Position numbers and translations under genes: made by a program
In this document: piece after piece, positions 18,548 through 31,035 of the stretch
Numbering within the stretch: the stretch's first letter is position 1
How the letters are laid out: each line of letters starts with the position of its first letter
Notes under the pieces: model-generated
The model's input: the letters and a program-made list of their open reading frames with translations, nothing else
The model's database searches: none
Told to the model about the DNA's origin: nothing
Assembly (NCBI RefSeq): GCF_000009765.2
Contig: NC_003155.5
Location: 930,001-994,000, forward strand
DNA length: 64,000 bases
From: Streptomyces avermitilis MA-4680 = NBRC 14893
GTDB lineage: Bacteria > Actinomycetota > Actinomycetes > Streptomycetales > Streptomycetaceae
Reading direction: 5' to 3'

Positions 18548-19270
18548 TTATCGGGGCGTCGACACACAGAACTCATGGCCGTCGGGATCGGCCATCACCA
18601 CCCAGCTGACCTCGCCCTGACCGATGTCGATTCGAGTCGCCCCGAGGGAGACGAGACGGTCGACCTCCGCTTGCTGATCACCCTGGACAGGTGGAGCGAG
18701 GTCGAAATGCAGCCGGCTCTTCCCGGTCTTCGGCATCAGTGGCGGGCCGCCCCACGTGATCTTCGGACCGCCGTGCGGCGAGCGGATCGCGGTCTCCTGG
18801 TCCTGGTCCCAGACCAGCGGCCAGCCCAGCGCTTGGCTCCAGAAGTACCCGGCGTCCTGCGAACCGTCGCACGCAAGCGCTCCGATGAATCCGCAGTCAG
18901 CAAGGAAGTTGTTGCCCGGCTCGATGACGCAGAACTCATTGCCTTCGGGGTCGGCGAGCACCACATGACCCTCCTCCGGGCGTTGGCCGATGTCGATGTG
19001 CCGGGCGCCGAGTCCGAGCGACCTCTCCACAACCTGCTGCTGGTCATCAAGGGACGTGCTCGTCAGATCGAAGTGCATCTGGTTCTGGCCTGTCTTCTGC
19101 TCCCGGGTCGAAAGAAACCGGATCCGGAACCCAGTGTCGTCGCTCGGCAGGAGCGCGATGCCGTCGTAGGAGTCGTCGGCCATCTCCCAGCCCAGGACGC
19201 CCGCCCAGAAGCGCGCGAGACGGAGCGGGTCGTTCGCATCGAAGCAGAGCGCGTGGAGGTGGGAAGTCAT
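18548..19270 (-). CDS. Two-domain VOC-superfamily protein
   Basis: The 240-residue protein is a tandem duplication of the glyoxalase/VOC module. The first half starts HALCFDANDPLRLARFWAGV and ends VVLADPEGNEFCVIEP. The second half repeats FWSQALGWPL and ends VVMADPDGHEFCVSTPR. Each half shows a His and Glu pattern compatible with metal binding. This layout is common in streptomycetes among proteins of unknown substrate. A GAGGG stretch precedes the ATG. It is separated from both neighbours by non-coding DNA. Confidence 0.82.
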   Translation of the reverse strand: MTSHLHALCFDANDPLRLARFWAGVLGWEMADDSYDGIALLPSDDTGFRIRFLSTREQKTGQNQMHFDLTSTSLDDQQQVVERSLGLGARHIDIGQRPEEGHVVLADPEGNEFCVIEPGNNFLADCGFIGALACDGSQDAGYFWSQALGWPLVWDQDQETAIRSPHGGPKITWGGPPLMPKTGKSRLHFDLAPPVQGDQQAEVDRLVSLGATRIDIGQGEVSWVVMADPDGHEFCVSTPR

Positions 19271-19417
19271 CCCTCGGCATCTCCGATCTACTGACTGACA
19301 GCAAGAAGGCTTTCATCCAGGTCGTGGCTGGAGCCTGCCCAGACGGCGCCACCCGGTCAACTCATTAACAATCCGCGCTCAACCGCTGACGTCACAACAT
19401 CGCCCTCGTCCACCAAG

Positions 19418-20035
19418 TCACAGGCTCGCGAGGAGATCGTCGAGCGGGGCCGGTACCTGTTCGGGGTCGAGGGCCTCGACGAGGAGGCGGCCGTAGCGGA
19501 TCTTGCGGCCTCTCTTCGTGCCGAGGAAGCGCCGCAACTGCTGCTGCCGGGGCCGACCGTGGTGTGCGGGCTGGCGCATGAAGGTCTGCCAGGAACGAAA
19601 GTCGCCCTCGGCCCGGAGGATCTCCTCGACCCTTGCCGTGCCCAGCGCGCGGATGAGCTCGTCCTCCAGGTCCGTCACGCACACGAAGAAGCCCCGGCGC
19701 GGCGCCCGTGCCCGCTTCAGGCCCCGGTCGTAGAAGCGCTGTTCGCCCTCGTCGCACAGTCCTGTCAGGCGCAGGCCGAGGCCGGGCGGACCGAGGAGGC
19801 CGGCGTAGCGGCCGACGCTCATCGCCCCGCCCATCGGCACGACGCACACCCCTTCGGCGGCCAGGTCCCGGCCACGCCGGGCGGCCAGCGCCTCAACGGC
19901 CGCGAGGTCACTCAGTCCTTCCAGCAGCACCGCCGTCCGCACGCCCAGCCGCACAGCCAGATCACTCGCCGGCCCCTCGGGACCGCCGGTCGCCCAGCCA
20001 CTGACCGCGTCCCGGAACGCCCGCATCTCCGCCAT
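19418..20035 (-). CDS. TOPRIM nucleotidyl transferase/hydrolase domain protein (OLD-like)
   Basis: About 205 residues that form a free-standing TOPRIM domain. LEGLSDLAAVEALAARRGRD carries the conserved Glu, and CVTDLEDELIRALG carries the DxE-type acidic cluster that binds metal. It resembles the C-terminal nuclease half of OLD-family ATP-dependent endonucleases but lacks the ATPase domain. A possible earlier GTG start at 20065 has no ribosome-binding site; the ATG used here has GGAGG about 13 bases upstream. The gene lies at the edge of a zone of gene remnants. A role in DNA repair or phage defence is possible but unproven. Confidence 0.75.
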   Translation of the reverse strand: MAEMRAFRDAVSGWATGGPEGPASDLAVRLGVRTAVLLEGLSDLAAVEALAARRGRDLAAEGVCVVPMGGAMSVGRYAGLLGPPGLGLRLTGLCDEGEQRFYDRGLKRARAPRRGFFVCVTDLEDELIRALGTARVEEILRAEGDFRSWQTFMRQPAHHGRPRQQQLRRFLGTKRGRKIRYGRLLVEALDPEQVPAPLDDLLASL

Positions 20036-20194
20036 GGAGCGAGTCTGCACCTCCACCGACGACACGGCACGGGATTATTCGACGGCCCCCGCTCGACACG
20101 ACCCGCGCCCTCGTCACCGGGGCAGCCATCACCCTGGAAATCCGTCACTAACAACAGAGATCAACACGGTCGACCTTTGAACACCAGGTGCGGA

Positions 20195-20446
20195 AAGAGT
20201 GTTTTGCCCCCCCTTGCCCCTGCGTTCCGCCCGCCAGGCGGTCAGGGCGGCCTCGATATCGGTCGTCCGCCGCAGCACGACCCGCGCGGGCTCATGGACG
20301 CCATCCTGTATGTCGACCGGACCGGGATCCCCTGGCGCCACCTGCCGCGCGACTTCGCGCCGCGGGAAACCGTCTACGGGCACTTCGCCGCCTGGCAAAA
20401 GGACGGCATCTTCAACCAACTGAACGGTCCTCTAAGCCAGTTGGAG
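20195..20446 (+). pseudogene. IS5-family transposase N-terminal remnant
   Basis: The frame reads LMDAILYVDRTGIPWRHLP and then FAPRETVYGHFAAWQKDGIF, the DUF4096-type N-terminal part of IS5-family transposases. It then dissolves into unrelated proline-rich sequence. The catalytic DDE core is absent and no terminal inverted repeats were found. It is a dead fragment of about 80 codons and the only mobile-element trace in this decayed zone. Confidence 0.75.
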
Positions 20447-20600
20447 CGGGAGGCCGCAGGCCGGGACGTCGAGCCCCAATTCCGTGCCCCCCAATTCCGT
20501 GCCCCTGGTTCCGTACCCCCTGGTTCCATGCGGTCTGCTGCCGAGATGAACGAGCAGATCCGGGCACCCTGGCTGCGCGCGGGCGGAACCCGCCGTGCGG

Positions 20601-21128
20601 TCAGGCGATGGCGTGACTGAGCCAGAGATCCAGTAGCGGGCGGCTGCCCAGGACCGTCATGCGCGGCTTCTCCGGCCGCAGCCGGCCCTTGACCACCAGC
20701 AGCAGGTCCGAGGGCGCGGCGACCACGGTGGCATCGGCCACGCTGGTGGTCGGGAGATTCCGGGTGACCTGCACGCCGTCCGGCGCACAGGTGATCAGCC
20801 AACTGGAGAACCCGCCCGCCGGCTCCTCCGCCGACCGGAAGCACAGCGTCTGGCCTCCGCGCGGCACCTCGGAGAACAGCGGGGAAAGGAACTTCCTGGC
20901 ATCGGGATCCCCACAGGCGCTCAGGAAGGCGTCCACGAGGTGCAAGGCGACTTCCGTGTCCAGCTCGAACGGCAGGCCGGCCATCAGGAAGACGTCACCC
21001 CGGTGTACGGCCGCCTCGAAGAGCGCCCAGCGCGACCAGAACTCCTTGTTCTGCTTTCCGCGCGGCGCCCAGACCGGCACGTCGAGGTCCACCCCCTCGA
21101 GCGCCCCGACCAGCCGGTCCGCCGGCAT
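20601..21128 (-). pseudogene. Maleylpyruvate isomerase-like protein, 5' end missing
   Basis: The frame encodes the C-terminal two thirds of a mycothiol-dependent maleylpyruvate isomerase-family protein: ALEGVDLDVPVWAPRGKQ, FWSRWALFEAAVHRGDV, and a C-terminal domain ending LLDLWLSHAIA. The N-terminal DinB-like portion with its helices and first metal ligand is absent. Upstream sequence turns directly into an MFS transporter in another frame at about 21125. The truncated piece could still be translated from an internal ATG but is unlikely to be active. Confidence 0.7.
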
Positions 21129-21812
21129 GGAAGAGCCAGGTCTGCAGCGCGACCGGCACTGCGCCGTAGGCCAGGCCCCACAGGGCGAGGACGAGGAACG
21201 CCCCGACTGTCCACGTCCCGAAGAGGGGCATGAGCAGTTGCGACACGGCGAGGAGCGCCAGCACGGCCGGCACCGTGGGCCGCAATGCCTTGGTGAGCGC
21301 CGACGCGGCGGCGAAATTGCCCAGGATTCCGGCTGCGGCGAAGACCAGCAGCAGCGTGCTGATCAGGGTGGGGCCGGCTCCGGTCTGCTGCTGCAGGAAG
21401 GGCGCCACGAAGGTGTAAGCGGCGAACTGCGCCGTGATGGTCAGCAAGGTCATCACGAGCGCGACGCGCGCACGGCCGCTCTTGAGCAGGACGCCCAGGG
21501 AGCGCAGGGTGACGGCCTTGGTGACCGGGAGGCGGGGCAGGAAGAGTGCCTGGAGGATCACCGGGATCAGGCCGAGCCCGGCCACGATGAAGAAGGCCGC
21601 GCCAGCCGAACTGGTGGCCCAGGAGCGGGCCCGCGGGTACGCCCACGACGGTGCCCGATGGAGATGCCGCCGAAGATGAGGGCGGTGGCCCGTGGCGCGA
21701 GCTGCTCGGGAACCAGGCGGGTGCCGACCCCTACCGCGATGGCCCAGAAGCCGCCGATGCCGATGCCGAGGAGGGCACGGGCGCCCAGCATGGCGGAGTA
21801 GTCGGGCGCCAG
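21129..21812 (-). pseudogene. MFS transporter, both ends missing and two frameshifts
   Basis: Three adjoining frames together give a coherent MFS segment. The first is LAPDYSAMLGARALLGIGIG through FGGISIG. The second is TVVGVPAGPLLGHQFGWRG. The third is FFIVAGLGLIPVILQALF through to LQTWLFHA. Frame breaks lie near 21655 and 21592. The first helices are missing at 21812, where the sequence changes to a TetR gene on the opposite strand. The last helices are missing at about 21125, where a different gene begins. This is a dead drug-exporter-type gene. Confidence 0.78.
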
Positions 21813-22160
21813 CGGCTGCTCGGCGTCTTCGACGGGCAGGGCCAGCTGTTCACCGAGCCCGGCTTCAACGGCTGTGCGCACATGACGGCCAGCGCGGAGG
21901 TACGGCCCGGCAGCCCGGTGGAGGGCGCCGCCGACCGGTACCGGCTGTGGGTGCGGACCATGTTCACGGATCTGGCCCGGGAGGCCGGCGTCGCCGACGC
22001 CGAGGGCCTGGCGCGGCAGCTGCACCTTCTGTACGACGGCGCGGGGATTTCGGCGCGGATGGACCGCGACCCGTCCGCAGCGACGACCGCCCGCGCGGCA
22101 GCCGCCGCACTGTTCGACGCTGCAGTCAAGGACAAGGAACTGGTCGACGCCGGGCAGTAA
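21811..22160 (+). pseudogene. TetR-family regulator, C-terminal ligand-binding part only
   Basis: The frame shows LFTEPGFNGCAHMTASAEV, YRLWVRTMFTDLAREAGV and QLHLLYDGAGISARMDRDP, a pattern typical of TetR C-terminal domains. The N-terminal helix-turn-helix is absent. The open frame continues upstream, but there it is antisense to the MFS remnant and not TetR-like. The pair was probably a divergent TetR-MFS couple whose 5' ends and promoter were lost in one deletion. Confidence 0.7.
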
Positions 22161-22326
22161 TCCGGTGGGACTCCGAAGCCCCCGCAGAGGACCAGCTCAA
22201 CCGAGGGCATACACTCCGGCCCCGAAACGCTGGGCGCTGGAAGCACCGACGGATCCTGACGTCCACGCCCATCGCCCATCGCCCATTCAGGGATGAAACA
22301 CCGCGAGGAGACCACCTATCGCGGCC

Positions 22327-22480
22327 TTACGCGGTACTGGTGCGGCTGCGCAGGTCGGTGCGGGCGGTGTCGAGGATTTAGTCGGTGGGGGCGGGGTCGG
22401 CATCGGCGACGGCGCGTGACAGCAGCAGGGCACCGGCCATCTCGCTGAACAATGGCGCGGCAGGGATCTTGCCGTAGCCC
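22327..22480 (-). pseudogene. Second TetR C-terminal remnant with an in-frame stop
   Basis: The minus strand encodes LFSEMAGALLLSRAVADADP, then a TAA (22378-22380), then ILDTARTDLRSRTSTA and a final stop. Read through the stop, this matches the last helices of many TetR regulators. Nothing upstream is recognisable. It is a short decayed tail just before the argG promoter. Confidence 0.5.
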
Positions 22481-22621
22481 TTCCGTGAGGCCGCCGTCGC
22501 ACACCTCTCGACGGATCTTGCGGGAGCTGATCGAGGGCGGCGCCGCTGGAACACCGGCGCCGCATCGGTACCGCGCCATGGCGAGCTTCTTCGACCCTGC
22601 GGCACAGGATCTGCATCAGCC

Positions 22622-24111
<1,490 letters not shown>

Positions 24112-24165
24112 CCAGCCGCGCCGAGCGGAAGGCTCGGCACCCCCGAGGGGGATGCACCACCGGGC

Positions 24166-24203
24166 AAGGCCGGCTCGGCGCCAACGGCGTCGGGCCGGCC
24201 TTT
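24166..24203 (+). terminator. Terminator of argG
   Basis: Arms 24166-24182 (AAGGCCGGCTCGGCGCC) and 24186-24202 pair over 17 bp with two G-T pairs and a three-base loop, ending in TTT. It lies about 55 bp after the argG stop. Confidence 0.8.
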
Positions 24204-24363
24204 CCCGTTACCCGGGGCTGCGCGCTCTGCGCAGCGCACGACGTATGGATCGCCCCGCCCTCTCCCTCCTACCGAGGGCAGATGGACGCTCCCTGAGGGC
24301 AGACGGGCAAGCTCTACAGCCTTGACGTGACCGCGCCACGGCCCTACTGTCGCGACACCCCAT

Positions 24364-24398
24364 GTTCATGTTGACACACAAAGTTCACAGACATGAAC
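24364..24398. promoter_or_regulatory. Inverted repeat upstream of the alginate lyase
   Basis: GTTCATGT (24364-24371) and ACATGAAC (24391-24398) form a perfect 8-bp inverted repeat separated by 19 bases, about 65 bp before the lyase start. Within it lies TTGACA, which could be a -35 element. An operator for a regulator of lyase expression is a reasonable reading. Confidence 0.45.
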
Positions 24399-24463
24399 AC
24401 CGGACGCGGAGTAGCAAGCGCGTCCGTCAACGAGCCCACCGAGCCGACGGGAAGGCACCCCCC

Positions 24464-25318
24464 ATGCGCATGCGTACGCTGCTCACCTCCCTGGCCACCG
24501 CCACCGCCGTCACCGGCGGCCTGGCCCTCGCGGCTCCCGCCGCGCCCGCCAGCCCTGTTCCCACCGCCGCGGGCGTCGCCAACACGCCCAGCGGCCAGGG
24601 CAGTACGAACGTCGTCGCCTCCCCCATGGCGGATCCGTCCGTCGCGCCCGGCGGGAATTTCGACCTCTCGGTATGGCAGCTTCAGGAGCCGGTGGGCTCC
24701 CCCGGCTCGCCGACGACGATCCCGTCCTCCCGGCTTCAGGGAGCCAACGGGTTCCAGGACGCGTACTTCTACACGGACACCCGTGACGGCGCGATGACCT
24801 TCTGGGCACCGGAGAAGGGCGTCACCACACCGAACTCGAACTACGCCCGCTCCGAACTGCGGGAGATGAACCGCAACGGCACCGCCGCCAACTGGTCGCT
24901 CAGCGGCACGCATCAGATGAAGGCGACGCTGCGCGTCGTATCGGTCACATCGAACGTCTGCGTCGGTCAGATCCACCTCGGTACGGGAGGCTCGTCCACC
25001 AAGCCGCTGCTGGAGCTGTACTACCGGTCGAGCGGTGACATCGTCCTCGGCACGGAGAACTCGCCCTCCGGAGGGCAGACACTGCACACCGTCGGCCATG
25101 TATCGGTCGGCAAGACATGGAACTACACGATCGGGGTCTCGGGCGGCCACACCATCGACTTGACGGTCAACGGGAGCACCACGCACTACGCCATCCCGTC
25201 GTCGTTCGACGCCTACAAGCAGTACTTCAAGGCCGGCTCGTACAACCAGTCGTCCTCCGACAGCACCACCAAGGGCGCTCGGGTCGCCTTCTACGGCCTC
25301 ACCGTCTCCCACAGTTGA
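24464..25318 (+). CDS. Secreted polysaccharide lyase family 7 (alginate lyase)
   Basis: A 284-residue protein with a Sec signal peptide (MRMRTLLTSLATATAVTGGL, cleaved near APAAPASP) and a PL7 jelly-roll catalytic domain. The three conserved PL7 blocks are visible: ARSELREM, GQIHLG and YFKAGSYNQSS. These supply the Arg, Gln-His and Tyr residues of the active cleft, so it should cleave alginate by beta-elimination outside the cell. QIH in place of QVH often goes with polyguluronate preference, but that is only a guide. GGAAGG precedes the chosen ATG. It is transcribed alone toward pgm. Confidence 0.88.
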   Translation: MRMRTLLTSLATATAVTGGLALAAPAAPASPVPTAAGVANTPSGQGSTNVVASPMADPSVAPGGNFDLSVWQLQEPVGSPGSPTTIPSSRLQGANGFQDAYFYTDTRDGAMTFWAPEKGVTTPNSNYARSELREMNRNGTAANWSLSGTHQMKATLRVVSVTSNVCVGQIHLGTGGSSTKPLLELYYRSSGDIVLGTENSPSGGQTLHTVGHVSVGKTWNYTIGVSGGHTIDLTVNGSTTHYAIPSSFDAYKQYFKAGSYNQSSSDSTTKGARVAFYGLTVSHS

Positions 25319-25490
25319 CGAGCCTCGACGCAGCGGCATCACCTTCCGCGGCGGTCCGGGGAGGTGCGCGCCCCACGGCGCCCCCCGACGAGTGAGGTGA
25401 TGGCCCGCACCGGCGATCGACGCAAGTCGTGCGTCCGGGATGCGGGCGGCGAGCTCCGTACCAGGGGGCCGGCACGCGCTCCGGCCCGGC

Positions 25491-25534
25491 CGCGCGTCGG
25501 AAGCGGGTACTGAACCAACCGCTTCCGACGCGCG
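25491..25534. terminator. Bidirectional terminator between the alginate lyase and pgm
   Basis: A perfect 16-bp inverted repeat (arms 25491-25506 and 25519-25534) with a 12-base loop sits between these two convergent genes. It can serve both transcripts. Confidence 0.8.
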
Positions 25535-25606
25535 TCAGCCGGTACTGCCGGCACGATCCAGTGCACATGGGGCGGCCAGGATGGCGCCGTGTCGTCGCCG
25601 CGCCGA

Positions 25607-27277
<1,671 letters not shown>

Positions 27278-27807
27278 ACCTCTGCTCCTCCACATCAGAC
27301 GACCATTGCCTCACGTTCTCATGCTCCCCCCGCACGCCCGACATGCGCGATACCGCACGGCTGCCATGCCGCAGCCGAAGGCCGGATCCCGCAAGGCGGA
27401 CAGTTCGGCTTCATCGACGGCGAGAGGCACCCCGTGGTCGGCATCGAGGACGGATGCTGAGGTCACCCGCGTGGCGTCGTCGTACGACCATCACCATCAG
27501 CGGCAGCCGGAAGGTCGGCATCCGACGCCGGTCTCCGGCACTTCGACGGCCCCTGAAATCAGCACCTTCGCACGGGTGTTGCGACCGTTGGCGGGTCCTC
27601 TCTCAACTCGGCCCCCAGGGGCAGCTGTCGAAGGCGAGGGGGACGGTTCCGCGGCTGGGCCTGCGGGGCTCTGCGCGGGCGCGTGAGCCGTGTCCGGAAG
27701 AGTAGGACCAGCGTTGGGCCTTGACCGGGGCACCCGGTGTGGCAAGGGCTGGGAGGCGGGCCTCGCAGCAAAAGGCGCGAGACCCGACTCTTCCCGAGAC
27801 CCCGGAA
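27278..27807. other. Gene-free stretch upstream of pgm
   Basis: About 530 bp between divergently placed ends: the pgm start on the left and the end of a small secreted-protein gene on the right. Several open frames exist but all have Arg/Pro-rich, shadow-like composition, so I call no gene. Confidence 0.5.
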
Positions 27808-28059
27808 TCAGGTGCTCAGGCCCTGAATGGGTGCGAAGACCGCGCCGCCGTCGAAGTCCTGGTTGCACTGCACGGCTTGCAGGTTGCCGATGATGACGTC
27901 AGCCTGGCCGCCGTAGCGGTGGCCATCGCCGGCGTCAGGCCCGATCACCGTGCAGGAGTTGCCGATCGTCTGGTTGTTGTCCCCGTGCGCGACCCCGCCG
28001 CCGAGAGCCATGCCACCGACCATGACCGCTACGGCCGCGGCCTTCTTGAACTTGCTCAT
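27808..28059 (-). CDS. Small secreted protein of unknown function
   Basis: An 83-residue protein beginning MSKFKKAAAVAVMVGGMALG, a clear Sec signal peptide with cleavage near GVAHGDN. The mature 55 residues contain two Cys (SCTVIG and VQCNQD), which may form a disulfide, and the segment DFDGGAVFAPIQ. Similar tiny secreted proteins are frequent in Streptomyces but have no assigned role. An upstream in-frame ATG would destroy the signal peptide, so the inner start is used. It is monocistronic. Confidence 0.75.
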   Translation of the reverse strand: MSKFKKAAAVAVMVGGMALGGGVAHGDNNQTIGNSCTVIGPDAGDGHRYGGQADVIIGNLQAVQCNQDFDGGAVFAPIQGLST

Positions 28060-28642
28060 CACTACTCCGATTCCTTCGCACGCCGGATCCCTTACGGACC
28101 TCGCCTGCACAGTCACAGAAAATAACAGATCGCTCACTTAGCGTTGCAATTGCGGCACTTGCGTGAGCCGTGCCCTGGACACCGCGGGCACCCTGGCACC
28201 TGAGCACCCGGCCGTGCTCCCTGGCGCGGCGCGGGCGGCCTCGCCTCCCGCTTCGGCCGCACCCTGCTCTTCGAGGACTCCGACGAGGACCACGACGCCG
28301 ACGAGCCGGTCTCGATCGTCGAGTACCAAGCAGGGCAGCACCCCCACGAACTGCCCCCACTGCCCGTACCGAACTCCCCACCCTCTTCCGGAAGTTAGCG
28401 AGGGATGATGACATCGACAACGGACGCTTTGCCCACCATCCGTTCCAGGAGACGACCGAAATCCAGACCCAGCGGATCACCGAACTCCCCGCCCCGACCT
28501 CGGATCAGCTGATCAGCTGATCAGCTGGGAGGCGCAGGGTCTGCCGGCCCCTGCCGAACGCTGAGCGCGGACGTGCGGTGTCCCCCTCGAAAGGGTCCAC
28601 TTGGATGAAATGCGCCCCGCCCACGCCCTCAAGGAGGGACAC
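28060..28642. other. Intergenic stretch with a coding-like fragment
   Basis: About 580 bp without an assignable gene. On the plus strand near 28250-28395 one frame reads LLFEDSDEDHDADEPVSIVE, followed by a Pro-rich tail and stop. This acidic, non-shadow-like composition could be the end of a lost gene. No start, ribosome-binding site or family match was seen. Confidence 0.4.
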
Positions 28643-30352
28643 ATGGACGACATGGACTACTACGATCTCGGCACCCACAGCCGCTCCGTGACCACCTCGT
28701 CCCCCGAGGCCCAGCTGTGGTTCGACCGAGGGCTGGTCTGGTCGTACGCCTTCCATCATGAGGAAGCCGTCGCCTGCTTCGAAGCCGCGGCCACGGCGGA
28801 TCCGGGCTGCGCCATGGCCTACTGGGGCATCGCCTACGCACTCGGCCCCAACTACAACAAACCCTGGGAGTTCTTCGACGAGCAGGACCTCGTACGGACC
28901 GTCGAGCGCACCCATGCCGCCGTGGAGCTCGCACACGCGAAGGCGGCCGGTGCCACCCCGGCCGAACGGGCGCTGATCGGCGCGCTGCGCGCCCGCTACC
29001 CGCAGGCGGAGGCCGTCGAGGACTGCTCGGTGTGGAACGGTCCCTACGCCGACAGCATGCGTACCGTGCACGAACTCGCGCCCGACGACCTCGACGTCAC
29101 CACCTTGTACGCCGACGCACTGATGAACCTCACGCCCTGGCAGCTGTGGGACCTGCCCACGGGCGAGCCCGCCGAAGGCGCCCGTACAGTCGAGGCCAGG
29201 GCCGTCCTGGAGCGTGCCCTCGCCACGGACGCGGGCAGGCGGCACCCGGGAATCCTGCACATGTACATCCATCTGATGGAGATGTCCCCCGCCCCGGAGG
29301 CGGCGCTGCCTGCCGCCGACCGGCTGCGCGACCTGGTGCCCGACGCCGGCCACCTCCAGCACATGCCCTCGCACCTGGAGGTGCTGTGCGGCGACTACCG
29401 CGGCGTGGTGGCGGACAACAGCAGGGCGATCGCCGCCGACGAGAAGGTCCTCGCCCGGTCCGGGGCGATGAACTTCTACACCCTCTACCGCTCGCACAAC
29501 TACCACTTCAAGATCTACGGCGCGATGTTCCTCGGCCGTTCCCAGGTCGCCCTGGAGACCGCCGCCCGGCTGGAGTCGTCCATCTCGGAGGAGCTGCTGC
29601 GGGTGGAGAGCCCGCCCATGGCCGACTGGCTGGAGGCCTTTCTCGCCATGCGGGTCCATGTACTGATCCGCTTCGGCCGCTGGGCCGACATCCTGCGCCT
29701 GCCGATGCCCGCGGACCCGCAGCTCTACAGCATGACCACCGCCATGCTGCGCTACGCCCGCGGCGTCGCCCTCTCGGCGACCGGCCGGGTCGCGGAGGCC
29801 GAGGCCGAGCGCACCCTGTTCCACGCGGCGGTCGCCCGGGTCCCCGAGACGCGCATGCTGTTCAACAACACCTGCGCCGACATTCTCGCGATCGCGTCGG
29901 CGATGCTCGACGGTGAACTGGAGTACCGCAGGGGCAACTTCGACGCCGCTTTCGCGGCACTCCTGCGGTCGATCGAACTGGACGACAACCTCCCCTACGA
30001 CGAGCCGTGGGGGTGGATGCAGCCCACCCGGCACGCGTACGGAGCCCTGCTCCTGGAACGGGGGCGCGTGGCGGAGGCCGAGGCCGTCTACCGGGCCGAC
30101 CTCGGCCTCGACGACACCTTGCCCCGCGCCTCCCAGCACCCCGGCAACGTCTGGGCCCTGCACGGGTTCCACGAGTGCCTCGTCCGCCTCGGCAAGACGG
30201 GCGAGGCGCAGATCGTGGCCCAGCAGCTCAGGATCGCCGCGGCGCAGGCGGACGTACCGATCGAGGCGTCCTGCTTCTGCCGCCTCGAAGCCGTCTCGGG
30301 CAGCGGGGAGGCGGACGGCTGCTGTGCGACGGAAGCCGGTCGGGGTCAGTGA
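28643..30352 (+). CDS. Tetratricopeptide-repeat protein
   Basis: A 569-residue soluble protein made of repeated helix pairs. TPR-like units are visible in LWFDRGLVWSYAFHHEEAVA, AAADRLRDLVPDAGHLQHMP (read as LRDLVPDAGHLQHMPSHLE) and AYGALLLERGRVAEAEAVYR. Near the C-terminus are four Cys. A strong AAGGAGGGACAC sits before the ATG. Such proteins, widespread in actinobacteria and proteobacteria, are often annotated only as TPR proteins. The conserved His-rich block HLQHMPSHLEVLCGDY hints at a metal site. It is transcribed alone; function is unknown. Confidence 0.82.
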   Translation: MDDMDYYDLGTHSRSVTTSSPEAQLWFDRGLVWSYAFHHEEAVACFEAAATADPGCAMAYWGIAYALGPNYNKPWEFFDEQDLVRTVERTHAAVELAHAKAAGATPAERALIGALRARYPQAEAVEDCSVWNGPYADSMRTVHELAPDDLDVTTLYADALMNLTPWQLWDLPTGEPAEGARTVEARAVLERALATDAGRRHPGILHMYIHLMEMSPAPEAALPAADRLRDLVPDAGHLQHMPSHLEVLCGDYRGVVADNSRAIAADEKVLARSGAMNFYTLYRSHNYHFKIYGAMFLGRSQVALETAARLESSISEELLRVESPPMADWLEAFLAMRVHVLIRFGRWADILRLPMPADPQLYSMTTAMLRYARGVALSATGRVAEAEAERTLFHAAVARVPETRMLFNNTCADILAIASAMLDGELEYRRGNFDAAFAALLRSIELDDNLPYDEPWGWMQPTRHAYGALLLERGRVAEAEAVYRADLGLDDTLPRASQHPGNVWALHGFHECLVRLGKTGEAQIVAQQLRIAAAQADVPIEASCFCRLEAVSGSGEADGCCATEAGRGQ

Positions 30353-30570
30353 CCCCGGTGGCCCGGGCGGGCGCCCTGCCACAGGTGCCGCCGTCGGTGG
30401 CGTCCTGCTCGCCCCCCTCAGCTCCTGAGTCGGCGAGCGGGCCGCCGGCCTCTCCGATCCGGCTGTTCCGGTCGGCCGAGGTCGGTCCGCGCTGCCCAGT
30501 CCCAGGATCGCCGCCGCCCGACCTCACCTCGAAGGCGGATGAAGAGGCCCGGGGCGGGCAGGAGAGGTAG

Positions 30571-30810
30571 ATGGCTGACCTTTCGCAGTTGCTGCAACAG
30601 GGCATGCGCCGCCGTCACCTGACCGCGCAGGCTCTCGCCGAGCGGACCGGCATCCGCACTCCCCGCATCCGCGTCTTCGCTCAGGACGGCGCCCGTGGTC
30701 CCGTCCATCCCACGGAAGCGGAGCTGGCTGAACTCGCCGCCGCGCTGGCCCTGCCTTTGCCGGAGGTCCTCGACGCTGCCCGCACTCCCGCCGAAGCGTC
30801 GCAGGTCTGA
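30571..30810 (+). CDS. Small XRE-like helix-turn-helix protein
   Basis: A 79-residue protein. MADLSQLLQQGMRRRHLTAQ followed by ALAERTGIRTPRIRVFAQDG has the pattern of an XRE-type helix-turn-helix. The C-terminus is EAELAELAAALALPLPEVLD. GCAGGAGAGGTAG upstream provides a ribosome-binding site. It resembles small DNA-binding proteins that control neighbouring genes, but there is no obvious target. It may also pair with the following phosphatase locus. Confidence 0.65.
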   Translation: MADLSQLLQQGMRRRHLTAQALAERTGIRTPRIRVFAQDGARGPVHPTEAELAELAAALALPLPEVLDAARTPAEASQV

Positions 30811-31035
30811 CACTCGTTGCGGCCTCGTGCGCGCCGCGGCCGGCGCGCACGCCTTGGCGGCGCGGATGATCTGCCCCTGGGAGCGGCGCGGCGTGGAGGA
30901 AGCCGCGGCGCCGGCCCCGTGCGCATGCAACGTCGCTGGGCTGCCGCCGGCCTCGCGCGGTAAGGCCCGGGAGGGCGCCCGGCCGGTGGGACCGGGCCAG
31001 GCGTTCGGAGGCACGCATGCGTGCGGCCCCTCGGG

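Noticed and set aside
28505..30382. Long minus-strand frame opposite the TPR protein
   Set aside because: Shadow of the TPR gene, which has an excellent ribosome-binding site and a sensible repeat structure.
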